Assembly (NCBI RefSeq): GCF_036013745.1
Contig: NZ_CP107880.1
Span: forward strand, 9,982,001 to 10,046,000
Direction of reading: 5' to 3'
Source of the DNA: Streptomyces sp. NBC_00483
Lineage (GTDB): Bacteria > Actinomycetota > Actinomycetes > Streptomycetales > Streptomycetaceae
Length of the DNA: 64,000 nt
Of this stretch, positions 1 through 7,876 are shown piece by piece. How positions within the stretch are numbered: the stretch's first letter is position 1; the number at the start of each line of letters is the position of its first letter. Under the pieces are notes generated by a model. That model was not told the DNA's origin and made no database searches. It saw only the letters and a list, made by a program, of their open reading frames with translations. The position numbers were made by a program, and so were the translations under genes.

Positions 1-1333
1 CGACGGCGTTGTCGCCCCAGAACACCCCAGAGGTGTCGATCCCGGCCAGCTCGGGGATCGCCTTGCCGAACGCCGCCTCCACCGCGCCCGACCGCAGCGT
101 CGGCTTCATGGCGTACCGGGACAGCTCCACCTGTGCCTCCTGCGACACCAGCCACTTCAGCACCTGCAGTGCCTCGGCCTTCTTCGTCGACTGCGGCGGC
201 AGGAAGGCGGCCATGGTGTTGGGCTGGTAGACGGCCTTGTCGCCGCTGCCCAGCACCGGCACCGAGGTGACACCCAGCTCGATGTTCTTGGCGAGCTCAC
301 GCCACTCGGCCGCGTCGTCGGGCTCCAGGTAGAGGTCGTTGAGGGCGTACCCGCCGAGCTTGCGCAGATTGTCGACGGCCATGGCGACATGCCCGGTCAG
401 CAGGTAGTCGTCGACCGTGGTGAAGATGTTGTGCGGCAGGAGCAGGAACCGCTCCAGGTTGGCGCCGAGCCGCTGCCAGCCCGCCGACGTGATGTCGATC
501 TTCACGTCCTCGGGCTTCGGGTTCTCGCTCGCGCCCGGCGCGAACGGGTACAGGCCCAGCTGATTGCCCTCCAGGTACTGGTCCGGGTGCTGCAGATAGC
601 CCTTGTACGCGACGAGGTCCTGCTCGAACGTGAGCTTCTTGGCGAGCCGGAACGCCTCGTCGTACGTCGTGCCGTTCGTCGGCGGCCGCACCCCCTTCAT
701 GTCGAAGATCTTCTTGTTGTAGTAGAGGACGTACTCGTCGATGAACAGCGGCACACCGTACACGCCGCCGTCCGACCGGGATCTGACGATCTCGACCGCG
801 GCCGGGTTGAGGGCGCCCAGGTCGATGCCGGTCGAGCGCAGGTCGTCGGTGAGGTCGCGGACCCAGCCGCGCGGCTCCAGGTCGCGGTCGATGCGGCGGC
901 GCGGGTCCTCCAGGACGATGTCCGGCACGACGCCGGCCTTGTCGAGGTCCTCGTAGCGGATCGGGTAGTCCCAGGCCGCCCACTTGAACTTCATGCCGGG
1001 GAACGCGGCGCGCAGCTTGTCGCCGATGACCTTCTCGAAGAAGCCCGCGTACTCGAAGGGCTTGTAGTTGGCCATGAAGATGAAGATCTCGTCGTCGCAG
1101 ACCTCGAACGGCTCGTCGTACTTGTTCGGGATCGTCGTGCAGGTGGCGCCGGTGGACGACGTGCGTACGGACGTCCGGGCGGTGCTCTTGACCGCGGTGG
1201 CCTGCGCCGGAGTCGACGCGGCGAGCGTGACGCCGGTGAGCGCCGCCGCGCCCATCGTCGCTCCGGTGGTCACGACCTTGCGCCGGCTCGGGCCTGAAGG
1301 CTGCTGTTCTGGGGCGTTCGGTGTTGCGCTCAT
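1..1333 (-). CDS. Tat-exported ABC transporter sugar-binding protein (3' end outside window)
   Basis: Extracellular solute-binding protein of a carbohydrate ABC importer; the first 444 codons are visible and the C-terminus runs off the left edge. The N-terminus carries a twin-arginine signal (SRRKVVTTGA, about residues 16-25), a hydrophobic stretch and a TPAQA cleavage site, with no lipobox cysteine, so it is exported folded. The body has the family's features: an early segment on a peripheral substrate lobe (YKPFEYAGFF), VPLFIDEYVLYYNKKIF around the hinge, and a late STKKAEALQVLKWLVS segment. The ATG at 1331-1333 is preceded by AGGAGA. It is divergent from the 668-aa gene and shares its operator-bearing spacer, so the rhamnogalacturonan locus probably supplies its substrate. 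Permeases are not in the window; they would be expected downstream, to the left. Family firm, substrate inferred. Confidence 0.88.
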   Translation of the reverse strand, partial: MSATPNAPEQQPSGPSRRKVVTTGATMGAAALTGVTLAASTPAQATAVKSTARTSVRTSSTGATCTTIPNKYDEPFEVCDDEIFIFMANYKPFEYAGFFEKVIGDKLRAAFPGMKFKWAAWDYPIRYEDLDKAGVVPDIVLEDPRRRIDRDLEPRGWVRDLTDDLRSTGIDLGALNPAAVEIVRSRSDGGVYGVPLFIDEYVLYYNKKIFDMKGVRPPTNGTTYDEAFRLAKKLTFEQDLVAYKGYLQHPDQYLEGNQLGLYPFAPGASENPKPEDVKIDITSAGWQRLGANLERFLLLPHNIFTTVDDYLLTGHVAMAVDNLRKLGGYALNDLYLEPDDAAEWRELAKNIELGVTSVPVLGSGDKAVYQPNTMAAFLPPQSTKKAEALQVLKWLVSQEAQVELSRYAMKPTLRSGAVEAAFGKAIPELAGIDTSGVFWGDNAV

Positions 1334-1448
1334 AGAGATTCTCCTGTCGATGACGCTCGGGAACTCCACTGGTATGCCACCTGGATGCCACAATGGTTCC
1401 GTCGTCCGTGGCGAGGGTCAACACCCGTGCGGGAACGGAGAGTTGAGA
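1334..1448. promoter_or_regulatory. Divergent promoter region, binding protein / barrel protein
   Basis: The 115-bp spacer separates two divergent genes. On the minus strand a TTGACC (1416-1421) and an ACCATT (1392-1397) are 18 bp apart and could drive the binding-protein gene. Two copies of a TGGYATSCCA-like element follow directly downstream (1370-1391). GGAG before the ATG at 1449 serves the plus-strand gene. Promoter boxes are inferred from sequence only. Confidence 0.5.
1370..1379. promoter_or_regulatory. Putative operator TGGTATGCCA
   Basis: TGGTATGCCA reads TGGCATACCA on the other strand. A second imperfect copy (TGGATGCCA) starts at 1382. The same element recurs as a perfect palindrome at 9763-9776 and again at 9565-9574, always next to pectin-degradation genes. 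The length and symmetry suit a LacI- or GntR-type regulator. No such regulator gene lies in this locus. Confidence 0.55.
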
Positions 1449-3455
1449 ATGGTGCTCATAGGTGAGAAAGGCCGATTTCTGCGCCTCGACGAGGAGGGTG
1501 AGGGCCGGCTGCGCCTCACCCTCGGCACGGAGGGCGAACCGGACGCGGTCTGCGCCGCCATGGCGCTCGACGACCTGTTCGTGGTGTCCCTGGGCAGGCC
1601 GTGGACCCCGTCCAGGCCCGGGCTCGTGGCGCCGGACGTCAAGGGGGACGGCGAGGCCATCCGGGTGCGCGGCACCGTCGCGGACCACCCCGCGCTCGCT
1701 GTCGACCTGCGGCTCTGGTTCGAGAACGGCTTCCTGTACGTGGATGTGGAGTTCCGCAACGAAGGTGAATCCCCGCTGCGGGAAGCGGTGTTGGGGGTCG
1801 CCGTGCCGCTGCCCGCACGCCGCCCCGAGGCGGTGACCCTGCCCCAGGTGTACTACCGCGGCAACCCCTCGTCCGACCCGACCCGCACCGTGCCCCGCAT
1901 GACCGGCGCCGACGGCTCGGGCCTGGTCGTCGAGGACCACCGGCTGCCCGTGCCCTGCGCCCACGCGGAATGGGGAGCCGGCGCGACAGCCTGGTATGCC
2001 ACCCTGTATGCGGTGCGGCCGGGCGACGGCTCACTCGGGGCGCTGCCCGCCGGCCGGCGAGTGGCACTCGTCGGCGCCAGCGGCGCCACCCTGTTCGCGG
2101 GCCGCCCCGACACGGCGTACGTCCACAAGAACCGCACCGCCCCCTATGGCGGCGGCTACCTCGACCTGCCGCCCGGCGCCGCCCACCGCACCCGCCACGC
2201 CCTCGACTGGGGCCGCCCGGCACGCCGTGGGCACGGCTTCCGCGCCGCAGTCCACCGCGGCCTGGACCTCTACCGGCCGCGCGGCGCCCGCCCGTTGGAC
2301 CTCGACGCGATCGTGCGGCACAAAGAGCGGGCCCTGGACCGGCGCTGGTATGACGCCGAAGGGGCGGCCGGTTACCTGAAGTTCATCAGCCCCGGCCACA
2401 CGCCGGGCTTCATGTACGGCTGGACCGGCCAGGCCCTCAAGCTCGCCTGGTGCGACGCGCGCCTCGGCGTCGACCACGCGGAGCGGTGGCGCATCCAACG
2501 GGCCCGCAGCGCCGTGGACTTCTACCTCGACGGCAGCGCCGCCCCCGACGCCCCCGGCCTGCGCCTGAGCTTCTACGCCACCGAGGAACGCGCCTGGTCG
2601 GGCTTCACGCGCGACGACATCGGGCCGTTCGTCTCGGCCCGCGCCTACGGCGACACCCTGTGCGACCTCGCCGACGTGATCGAGCTGTTCCGCGCGCACG
2701 GACACGCCGTACCGCACCGCTGGGTGGCCGCGCTGCTCGACGGAGTGAACGCGACGTGCGGCGAGGGCGAGACGCCACCCCCGTACGGCTGGCGGCCCGA
2801 CGGAAGCCCGCTGCCCGGCGACGGCTCGGCGGCCGGACTGCCCTGTGTCCTCGCCCTGTTGAAAGCGCACCGCGTCACCGGGGACCGCGACCTGCTGCGC
2901 CGCGCGGAGCGCCTCACGGACCTCTACCGGCGCCGCAACGCCACCGACTTCACCACCCCGTTCGCCCACGCCACCCTCGACGCCGCCTGCGAGGACAAGG
3001 AGGGCGGCATCGGCTACTTCCTGTGCGCCCTCGAACTCCTGCGGCTCACCGGCAAGAAGCGCTGGGCCACGGCCGCCCGGACAGCGGCCGACTGGCTGCT
3101 CACCTGGGTCTACCAGTGGGACCCGCCCTTCGAGAACGGATTCCGCACGACCGGCTGGCCCGGCGTCAGCGTCCAGAACCACCACGTCGACGTGTTCTTC
3201 CCCGCGTACGAACTCGCCCTCCTGGGCGACACGTTGAACGAGCCGATCTACCGCCGACTCGGCGAGACGACGCTGCACGCCTTCGGGCAGGGCATCTGCA
3301 CCAGGCCGGGGGAGTGGGGTTTCCAGGGAGTGGGCGAACAGGCCGAGGGCTTCTTCCCCACCAACTGGCAGGACCGCGGCACGAGCAACACCTGGAACCC
3401 GTCGTGGGTGACGGCCCAGGTGCTGTCGCAGGCGTTGCGGATGCGGAATCGGTGA
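1449..3455 (+). CDS. Conserved hypothetical protein with (alpha/alpha)-barrel glycosidase-like C-terminal region
   Basis: A 668-aa protein that I cannot assign to a named family. The first roughly 290 residues look beta-rich (a sugar-binding or sandwich-like segment with PLPARRPEAV and GNPSSDPTR). From about residue 310 onward the protein is helical, with repeated aromatic/acidic motifs (FMYGWTGQALKLAW, YFLCALELLRLTGKKRW, a WQDRGTSNTWNPSW tail) typical of (alpha/alpha)6 barrels that cleave or bind saccharides. No signal peptide is visible, so it is probably cytoplasmic. The chosen ATG has a GGAG just upstream; the frame stays open further upstream but overlaps the divergent promoter. It is divergent from the sugar-binding protein and shares its operator region, so it should act on an imported pectin fragment. 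A glycoside hydrolase or lyase is the best guess; the reaction is unknown. Confidence 0.75.
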   Translation: MVLIGEKGRFLRLDEEGEGRLRLTLGTEGEPDAVCAAMALDDLFVVSLGRPWTPSRPGLVAPDVKGDGEAIRVRGTVADHPALAVDLRLWFENGFLYVDVEFRNEGESPLREAVLGVAVPLPARRPEAVTLPQVYYRGNPSSDPTRTVPRMTGADGSGLVVEDHRLPVPCAHAEWGAGATAWYATLYAVRPGDGSLGALPAGRRVALVGASGATLFAGRPDTAYVHKNRTAPYGGGYLDLPPGAAHRTRHALDWGRPARRGHGFRAAVHRGLDLYRPRGARPLDLDAIVRHKERALDRRWYDAEGAAGYLKFISPGHTPGFMYGWTGQALKLAWCDARLGVDHAERWRIQRARSAVDFYLDGSAAPDAPGLRLSFYATEERAWSGFTRDDIGPFVSARAYGDTLCDLADVIELFRAHGHAVPHRWVAALLDGVNATCGEGETPPPYGWRPDGSPLPGDGSAAGLPCVLALLKAHRVTGDRDLLRRAERLTDLYRRRNATDFTTPFAHATLDAACEDKEGGIGYFLCALELLRLTGKKRWATAARTAADWLLTWVYQWDPPFENGFRTTGWPGVSVQNHHVDVFFPAYELALLGDTLNEPIYRRLGETTLHAFGQGICTRPGEWGFQGVGEQAEGFFPTNWQDRGTSNTWNPSWVTAQVLSQALRMRNR

Positions 3456-3500
3456 AGGTCGACCGCGGGTGAGGTGGTGCGGCGATGGGCCGGACCCGGC

Positions 3501-3554
3501 GCCTGTGCGGGACTGAGGGACCGGGCCTGACCGGCGCCTCAGCCCCGCACAGGC
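3501..3554. terminator. Bidirectional hairpin terminator
   Basis: An 11-bp arm (GCCTGTGCGGG, 3501-3511) pairs with CCCGCACAGGC (3544-3554). A further six pairs (CTGAGG/CCTCAG) follow after one mismatch, leaving an 18-nt loop. It lies between convergent genes and overlaps the last codons of the acetyltransferase gene. Confidence 0.75.
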
Positions 3555-5173
3555 GGCAGCGGACGGTGCACACCACGCGGCCGGTACCCCAGTGCCTCCG
3601 ACACACCAAGGTGCTCCGCCAGCAGCCACGTCACCGCCAGCCACATCTCCGTGCCCTGCAACCCGGGGCGGTGCGCGGGGCGTTCGCCCGGTTCCAGGGC
3701 GAACGAGAAGCCCGCGCCGTCGTGCCAGCGGTCGTCCAGGATGCGGTCCAGTTGGCTCCGCGCCCAGTCGCGGCCCTCGCCGAGCCGGTGGGTGGTCTGG
3801 CGTGCGCACAGCCACAGAGGATGGATCACGTCCAGGACGTCGCAGGCCGTGCCGCGGTCCGGGCCGAACCAGGCCGGGTCCTTGCTGTGGGTCAGGACCG
3901 TGTCGACGGTGCGCTCGGGGTACGGCAGGGGCAGGCCGAACTGTGCGTACGTGCCACGCGTCGCCCGGTAGAAGCCGTTCACCGGCTGCCGCAGGCCGTC
4001 CTCCGAGCGCCGGGCGCCCCACATGCCCTGCACCGGGTCGGCCCGGGTCAGCAGCCAGCCGAACAGCGTGTCCGTCAGCGGCGAAGGGCCCGCGGCGAAG
4101 TGCAGCGCCGTGCCCACCCCGTCCACCCAGTGCCCACTGCGCCATGCCTCGGTGCGCCAGGGCAGCGCGTCCAGGCGGCGCACCAGTTCCTCGGGCGACA
4201 GCTCCGTGACGGCGCGTACCGGGTGCGGGAAACGGGAGCCGAGCAGATCGAGGGCGTAGCCGACGGAGAGGATGTGGTACATCGCGTCGGAGTCGGACCA
4301 GGACGGCGCCGCGCGGCCGATCTCCGGGACCAGGCCCGTGGTCGGGTCCTGCAACTCCGCCAGCCGTGCGGTGAGTTGAGGGCCGCCCTCGCCCGGTGGC
4401 GGACCGTCCAGGAGCAGCGCCGCGATCTCCACCGCGTCGCACACCGCCCGCACCGTCGGCGCGGCGCCGGGGCGGTCCGTCCACGTCCCCGCGCTGTCGC
4501 GGCAGCGTTCGAGGAGCGCCGGTGCCTGCTCCCGCGCCCGCTCGGCGAATTGTTCGAGGCGGGCGTCAAGACTGCTTGACCTGCGCGGCGTCGTACCCGT
4601 GTCCCGGCGGTCGCGCAGCCGCCGCGCCGGGTTCCCCGCCGCGACCGACCAGGCGGGCAGGTCCTTGGTGACGACGGCGCCCGCCCCGATCACGCAGTGG
4701 TCGCCGATGGTGACGCCGTCCACGACGACCACGTGCGAGCCGATCCACACGTCGTCGCCGACCGTGATGCCCTGCGAGGTCAACGGCTGACGGTGCACGG
4801 GTGTGTCCGGCGCGAATCCGTGGTTGAAGCCGAGCAGCGACGTGTGCGCGCCCACCCGCACCCCGTCCCCGAACGTCACCCGGCCGCGGACCGTCGCGTA
4901 CGGGTTGACGGTGCAGTCGCGGCCCGTGCGCACCTCGTCCGTGACGACGGCGTGCCCGCCGATGTACGAGCGGTCGCCCAGGTGCAGCGTGTCGGCATGG
5001 ACCGCCGCCCACGGAGACACGAACACTCGCTCCCCGAACGAGGTATCCGCGATGCGCCCCAAAAGCTCCTTCTGGTGGGCGAGTTGGCGTGCCTGCTGCG
5101 TCGCGTCGCTGCGGCTCCAGAACTCCCAGGGGCAGTGGTCGAACCGTTCCGGCCGGGTCGTTTCAGTGTCCAC
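3539..5173 (-). CDS. Hexapeptide-repeat O-acetyltransferase fused to a helical-toroid domain
   Basis: A 544-aa two-part protein. Residues about 1-195 form a left-handed beta-helix acyltransferase of the maltose/nodulation acetyltransferase kind: hexapeptide turns (YIGGHAVVTDEV, DGVRVGAHTS, DDVWIGSHVVVVDG, DHCVIGAGAVVT) and a DLPAWSVAAGNPARRL end. A linker leads into about 340 residues of helical sequence with paired-helix repeats (EIAALLLDG, DAMYHILSVGYALDLLGS, VWLAVTWLLAEHLGV-like). Usual family members are only about 190 residues long, so the C-terminal part is an extra domain. The GTG start overlaps the upstream GH28 stop by 11 nt, implying translational coupling as the last gene of the operon. 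Acetyl transfer to or from a sugar is known for the N-terminal family; a role on acetylated rhamnogalacturonan fragments is inferred. I do not recognise the C-terminal domain. Confidence 0.8.
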   Translation of the reverse strand: MDTETTRPERFDHCPWEFWSRSDATQQARQLAHQKELLGRIADTSFGERVFVSPWAAVHADTLHLGDRSYIGGHAVVTDEVRTGRDCTVNPYATVRGRVTFGDGVRVGAHTSLLGFNHGFAPDTPVHRQPLTSQGITVGDDVWIGSHVVVVDGVTIGDHCVIGAGAVVTKDLPAWSVAAGNPARRLRDRRDTGTTPRRSSSLDARLEQFAERAREQAPALLERCRDSAGTWTDRPGAAPTVRAVCDAVEIAALLLDGPPPGEGGPQLTARLAELQDPTTGLVPEIGRAAPSWSDSDAMYHILSVGYALDLLGSRFPHPVRAVTELSPEELVRRLDALPWRTEAWRSGHWVDGVGTALHFAAGPSPLTDTLFGWLLTRADPVQGMWGARRSEDGLRQPVNGFYRATRGTYAQFGLPLPYPERTVDTVLTHSKDPAWFGPDRGTACDVLDVIHPLWLCARQTTHRLGEGRDWARSQLDRILDDRWHDGAGFSFALEPGERPAHRPGLQGTEMWLAVTWLLAEHLGVSEALGYRPRGVHRPLPPVRG

Positions 5174-6473
5174 CGGTCACCTCTTCCCGTACGAGGCCCT
5201 CCACATGCTCGACCCGATCGGCTTCGGTGAGGAAACCGAACTTGACGCCGGAAAGCCGTAGTTCACGGATCGGCGCATGGGCGTAGCCGCGGGCCAGGAC
5301 GGCCCGCCGGGCACGGTCGACCGTGGTGTTGCTGACGCTGACGTCCCGCACCCGCGGCGGATAGCCACCCGTATCGCCCTCGCCGCGGTGGAAGTCGCAC
5401 GTCACGAACTCCTTGGTGAGATTCGTGACCGTGAGACCGGTCAGGTGGATGTTCTCCGCGAAGCCTCCGCGCACCGAGTTCGTCTTGATGTAGAGACCGA
5501 AGTACAGGCCGGGTCCGCCGATGCGGCAGCGCCGCACGTACACGTTGCGGATGCCGCCGGTCATGTCGCTGCCCAGCGTGACGGCGCCGTAGCGATGCCG
5601 CAGCACACAGTCCTCGATCACGATGTTCTCGCTGGGCCGGTCCACCCGCCGCCCGTCCGCCTCCCGGCCCGACTTGATGGCGATGCAGTCGTCGCCGGCG
5701 GTGATGTCGCAGCGGCGGATCACCACGTCGCGGCAGGACTCGGGGTCGATGCCGTCGTTGTTGGGGCCGATGCTGTCGATGGTGACGTCCTGGATCAGGA
5801 CGTTCTCGCTCAGCACCGGGTGGATCTCCCACATGGGGGAGCGGACGATCGTGACGCCCTCGACGAGCACTCCGTGGCAGCTCTGGAACTCGAGGAAGTT
5901 GGGCCGGAAGCGGTAACCGTCGGCGTAGACCCGGGACTCGACCGGGTCGCCGTCCTCCGCCTGCTGCCACAGCGCCGGCCAGTCCTCCTCCTGATGGCGT
6001 GTCCCGGGCAGCCAGCCGAACTCGGCCTGGCCCGACCACGGCCACCAGTGCGCGTCGTCGGCCTGCCCGTCGAGGACGCCCCGCCCGGTGACGGCGACGT
6101 TCCGCTCGTCGCGCGCGTACACCAGCGGCGAGTAGCCGTAGCACTCCACGCCCTGGAAGCGGGTGAGCACGGGAGGCAGATACGCGGCCGGGTCCCGGTG
6201 GAAGCGCAGGGTGGCGCCCTCCGCCAGATGCAGCTCCACATGGCTGCGCAGCCGGACGGGACCGGTGAGATAGCTGCCCGGCGGCACGGTCACCCTGCCG
6301 CCGCCCGCGGTGTGGCAAGCGGCGATCGCCCGGCGCAGCGCCGTGGAGCAGTCGGTGGCGCCGTCGCCCACCGCCCCGTACCGCGTGACGGGGAAATCCT
6401 GGTCGGGGAAGCGGGGACGGGCCACCCGCGCCACGACCGCGTCGGCCTCCCGCCACGGCGCGTCGGTGTCCAT
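5163..6473 (-). CDS. GH28 glycosidase, polygalacturonase/rhamnogalacturonase type, cytoplasmic
   Basis: A 436-aa right-handed beta-helix enzyme of glycoside hydrolase family 28. The start (FPVTRYGAVGDGATDCSTALRRAI, residues about 27-50) is the typical first coil. The catalytic set is present: NNDGID with D240, GDDCIAIKSG with D261/D262, an H293 turn before TLGSD, and YIK at 328-330 in place of RIK. No signal peptide is seen, unlike its neighbour, so it should act inside the cell on imported galacturonate oligomers. Its ATG overlaps the stop of the preceding gene by 1 nt, and its stop overlaps the next start by 11 nt. It is related to the secreted GH28 beside it and probably arose by duplication with loss of the export signal. 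An exo-acting mode is inferred from location only. Confidence 0.9.
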   Translation of the reverse strand: MDTDAPWREADAVVARVARPRFPDQDFPVTRYGAVGDGATDCSTALRRAIAACHTAGGGRVTVPPGSYLTGPVRLRSHVELHLAEGATLRFHRDPAAYLPPVLTRFQGVECYGYSPLVYARDERNVAVTGRGVLDGQADDAHWWPWSGQAEFGWLPGTRHQEEDWPALWQQAEDGDPVESRVYADGYRFRPNFLEFQSCHGVLVEGVTIVRSPMWEIHPVLSENVLIQDVTIDSIGPNNDGIDPESCRDVVIRRCDITAGDDCIAIKSGREADGRRVDRPSENIVIEDCVLRHRYGAVTLGSDMTGGIRNVYVRRCRIGGPGLYFGLYIKTNSVRGGFAENIHLTGLTVTNLTKEFVTCDFHRGEGDTGGYPPRVRDVSVSNTTVDRARRAVLARGYAHAPIRELRLSGVKFGFLTEADRVEHVEGLVREEVTGGH

Positions 6474-7876
6474 CAGACCGTCGCCTCCTCGCCGTTGATG
6501 GTGACTCGTTCGAGGACAAGGCCCTCGACATTGCGCAGTTCATTGGGGCCGGTCATGCCGTCGAAGGCGCAGTCGACGAGGCGTACGTCGCGGATCGGGT
6601 TGGCGGCGTTGCCGAACAGGGTCCAGGCGCGCGGTCCGCTCGCGGCCGTCAGGCGCCGCACCTCGATGCCGCGCACATCGGGGTAGTACGCCCCGGTGTC
6701 GATGTTCTCGTAGTTCAGCGCCACCTCGACGACGACGTCGCCGACCTGCCCCACCTCGATGTCGGTGCACAGCACGTCGCGTACGTAACCGCCGCGCACA
6801 GGATTGGACTTGATGCGGATCGCCCGGTCCAGGTCCGGACTGGACATGCGGCAGTCGCGGGCCACGATGTCGCCGACACCGCCGGTCGTCTCGCTGCCGA
6901 CGGTGACACCGCCGTGTCCGTCGCGCATCTGGCAGCCCTCCACCAGGGCGTGCTCCATGGGGACGTTCACGCGCCGTCCGTCGGCGTTCTTTCCGGCCTT
7001 GAACGCGACGCAGTCGTCACCGGTGTCGAAGACGCAGTCCTTGATGTGGACGTAGGAGCAGGACTCGGGGTCGATGCCGTCGTTGTTGGGTCCGTTCGGA
7101 CTGTCGACGGTGACGCCGCGCACCGTGACGCTCGTGCACAGCACCGGATGGATGTTCCACATCGGCGAGTTGCGGACCGTGACGCCCTCGATGAGCACGT
7201 CGCGGCAGCGGTAGAACTGCAGCAGATTGGGCCGCAGACGGTGGCCCTCGCCGAACACCCGCTGCTCGACCGGCACTCCGGCCTCCGCCCACGCGAGCAG
7301 CTGCTGCTTCTCCGGTGACTCGGGCGAGGGCCCGCCGTCGACGCCCTTCGTCCAGTCCCACCAGTGCGTGGCGTCGGCCTGTCCCTCCAGGATCCCGGCG
7401 CCCGTCACGGCGATGGTCCGGCAGCCGTACGCGTACACGAACGGCGAGTAGTTCATGCACTCGGTGCCCTCGTAGCGTGTGTACACGGCGGGCAGATACG
7501 CGGCCGGGTCCTGGCGGAAGCGCAGGGTGGCGCCCTTCTCCAGGTGCAGGTCGATGCGGTCGCGCAGATGCACCGCTCCGGTCAGCCAGTCGCCGGGCGG
7601 GACGACGACGCGCCCGCCGCCGGCCGCGGCGCAGGCCCTGATGGCGTCGCGGATCGCGGCGGTGCAGTCGTGTACGCCGTCGCCGACCGCGCCGTGGTCG
7701 GTGATGGACACGGTGCGGCGCGGGAACCGGGGGACGCGGATGCCCGCGAGGATGCGCCGCGCGCGCCGGTCCGCCTCTGCTCCCGAGGACGCGGCCCGTG
7801 CGACGGTGGGGGAGACCAGCAGCGCGGCGCCGGCGCCCGCGGCGGCGAGGAAGGCTCTGCGGCCGGGGGCGCTCAC
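6473..7876 (-). CDS. GH28 glycosidase, Tat-secreted
   Basis: A 467-aa family 28 enzyme. It begins with a twin-arginine signal (GRRAFLAAAGAGAALL, residues 5-20) and an ARA cleavage site near residue 28. The catalytic residues are D266 (NNDGID), D287/D288 (TGDDCVAFKAG), H321 (GHGGVTVGSE) and R354-K356 (RIK): a complete GH28 active site. It should cut homogalacturonan or rhamnogalacturonan outside the cell and yield oligomers for the ABC importer. The GTG start overlaps the stop of the GH127-like gene by 4 nt (GTGA). It is the only glycosidase in the locus with an export signal. Family certain; exact bond cleaved unknown. Confidence 0.92.
   Translation of the reverse strand: MSAPGRRAFLAAAGAGAALLVSPTVARAASSGAEADRRARRILAGIRVPRFPRRTVSITDHGAVGDGVHDCTAAIRDAIRACAAAGGGRVVVPPGDWLTGAVHLRDRIDLHLEKGATLRFRQDPAAYLPAVYTRYEGTECMNYSPFVYAYGCRTIAVTGAGILEGQADATHWWDWTKGVDGGPSPESPEKQQLLAWAEAGVPVEQRVFGEGHRLRPNLLQFYRCRDVLIEGVTVRNSPMWNIHPVLCTSVTVRGVTVDSPNGPNNDGIDPESCSYVHIKDCVFDTGDDCVAFKAGKNADGRRVNVPMEHALVEGCQMRDGHGGVTVGSETTGGVGDIVARDCRMSSPDLDRAIRIKSNPVRGGYVRDVLCTDIEVGQVGDVVVEVALNYENIDTGAYYPDVRGIEVRRLTAASGPRAWTLFGNAANPIRDVRLVDCAFDGMTGPNELRNVEGLVLERVTINGEEATV

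Noticed and set aside
297..1964. Long minus-strand reading frame of 555 codons
   Set aside because: It runs through the real binding-protein gene in another frame and into the antisense of the next gene; Arg/Gly/Ala-rich composition and no domain.
1992..2001. TGGTATGCCA inside the 668-aa gene
   Set aside because: Far from any start or promoter; the codons (W-Y-A-T context) explain it, so I did not call it an operator.
2031..4484. 817-codon minus-strand frame
   Set aside because: Antisense of the 668-aa gene followed by an out-of-frame reading of the acetyltransferase gene; a GC-bias artefact.
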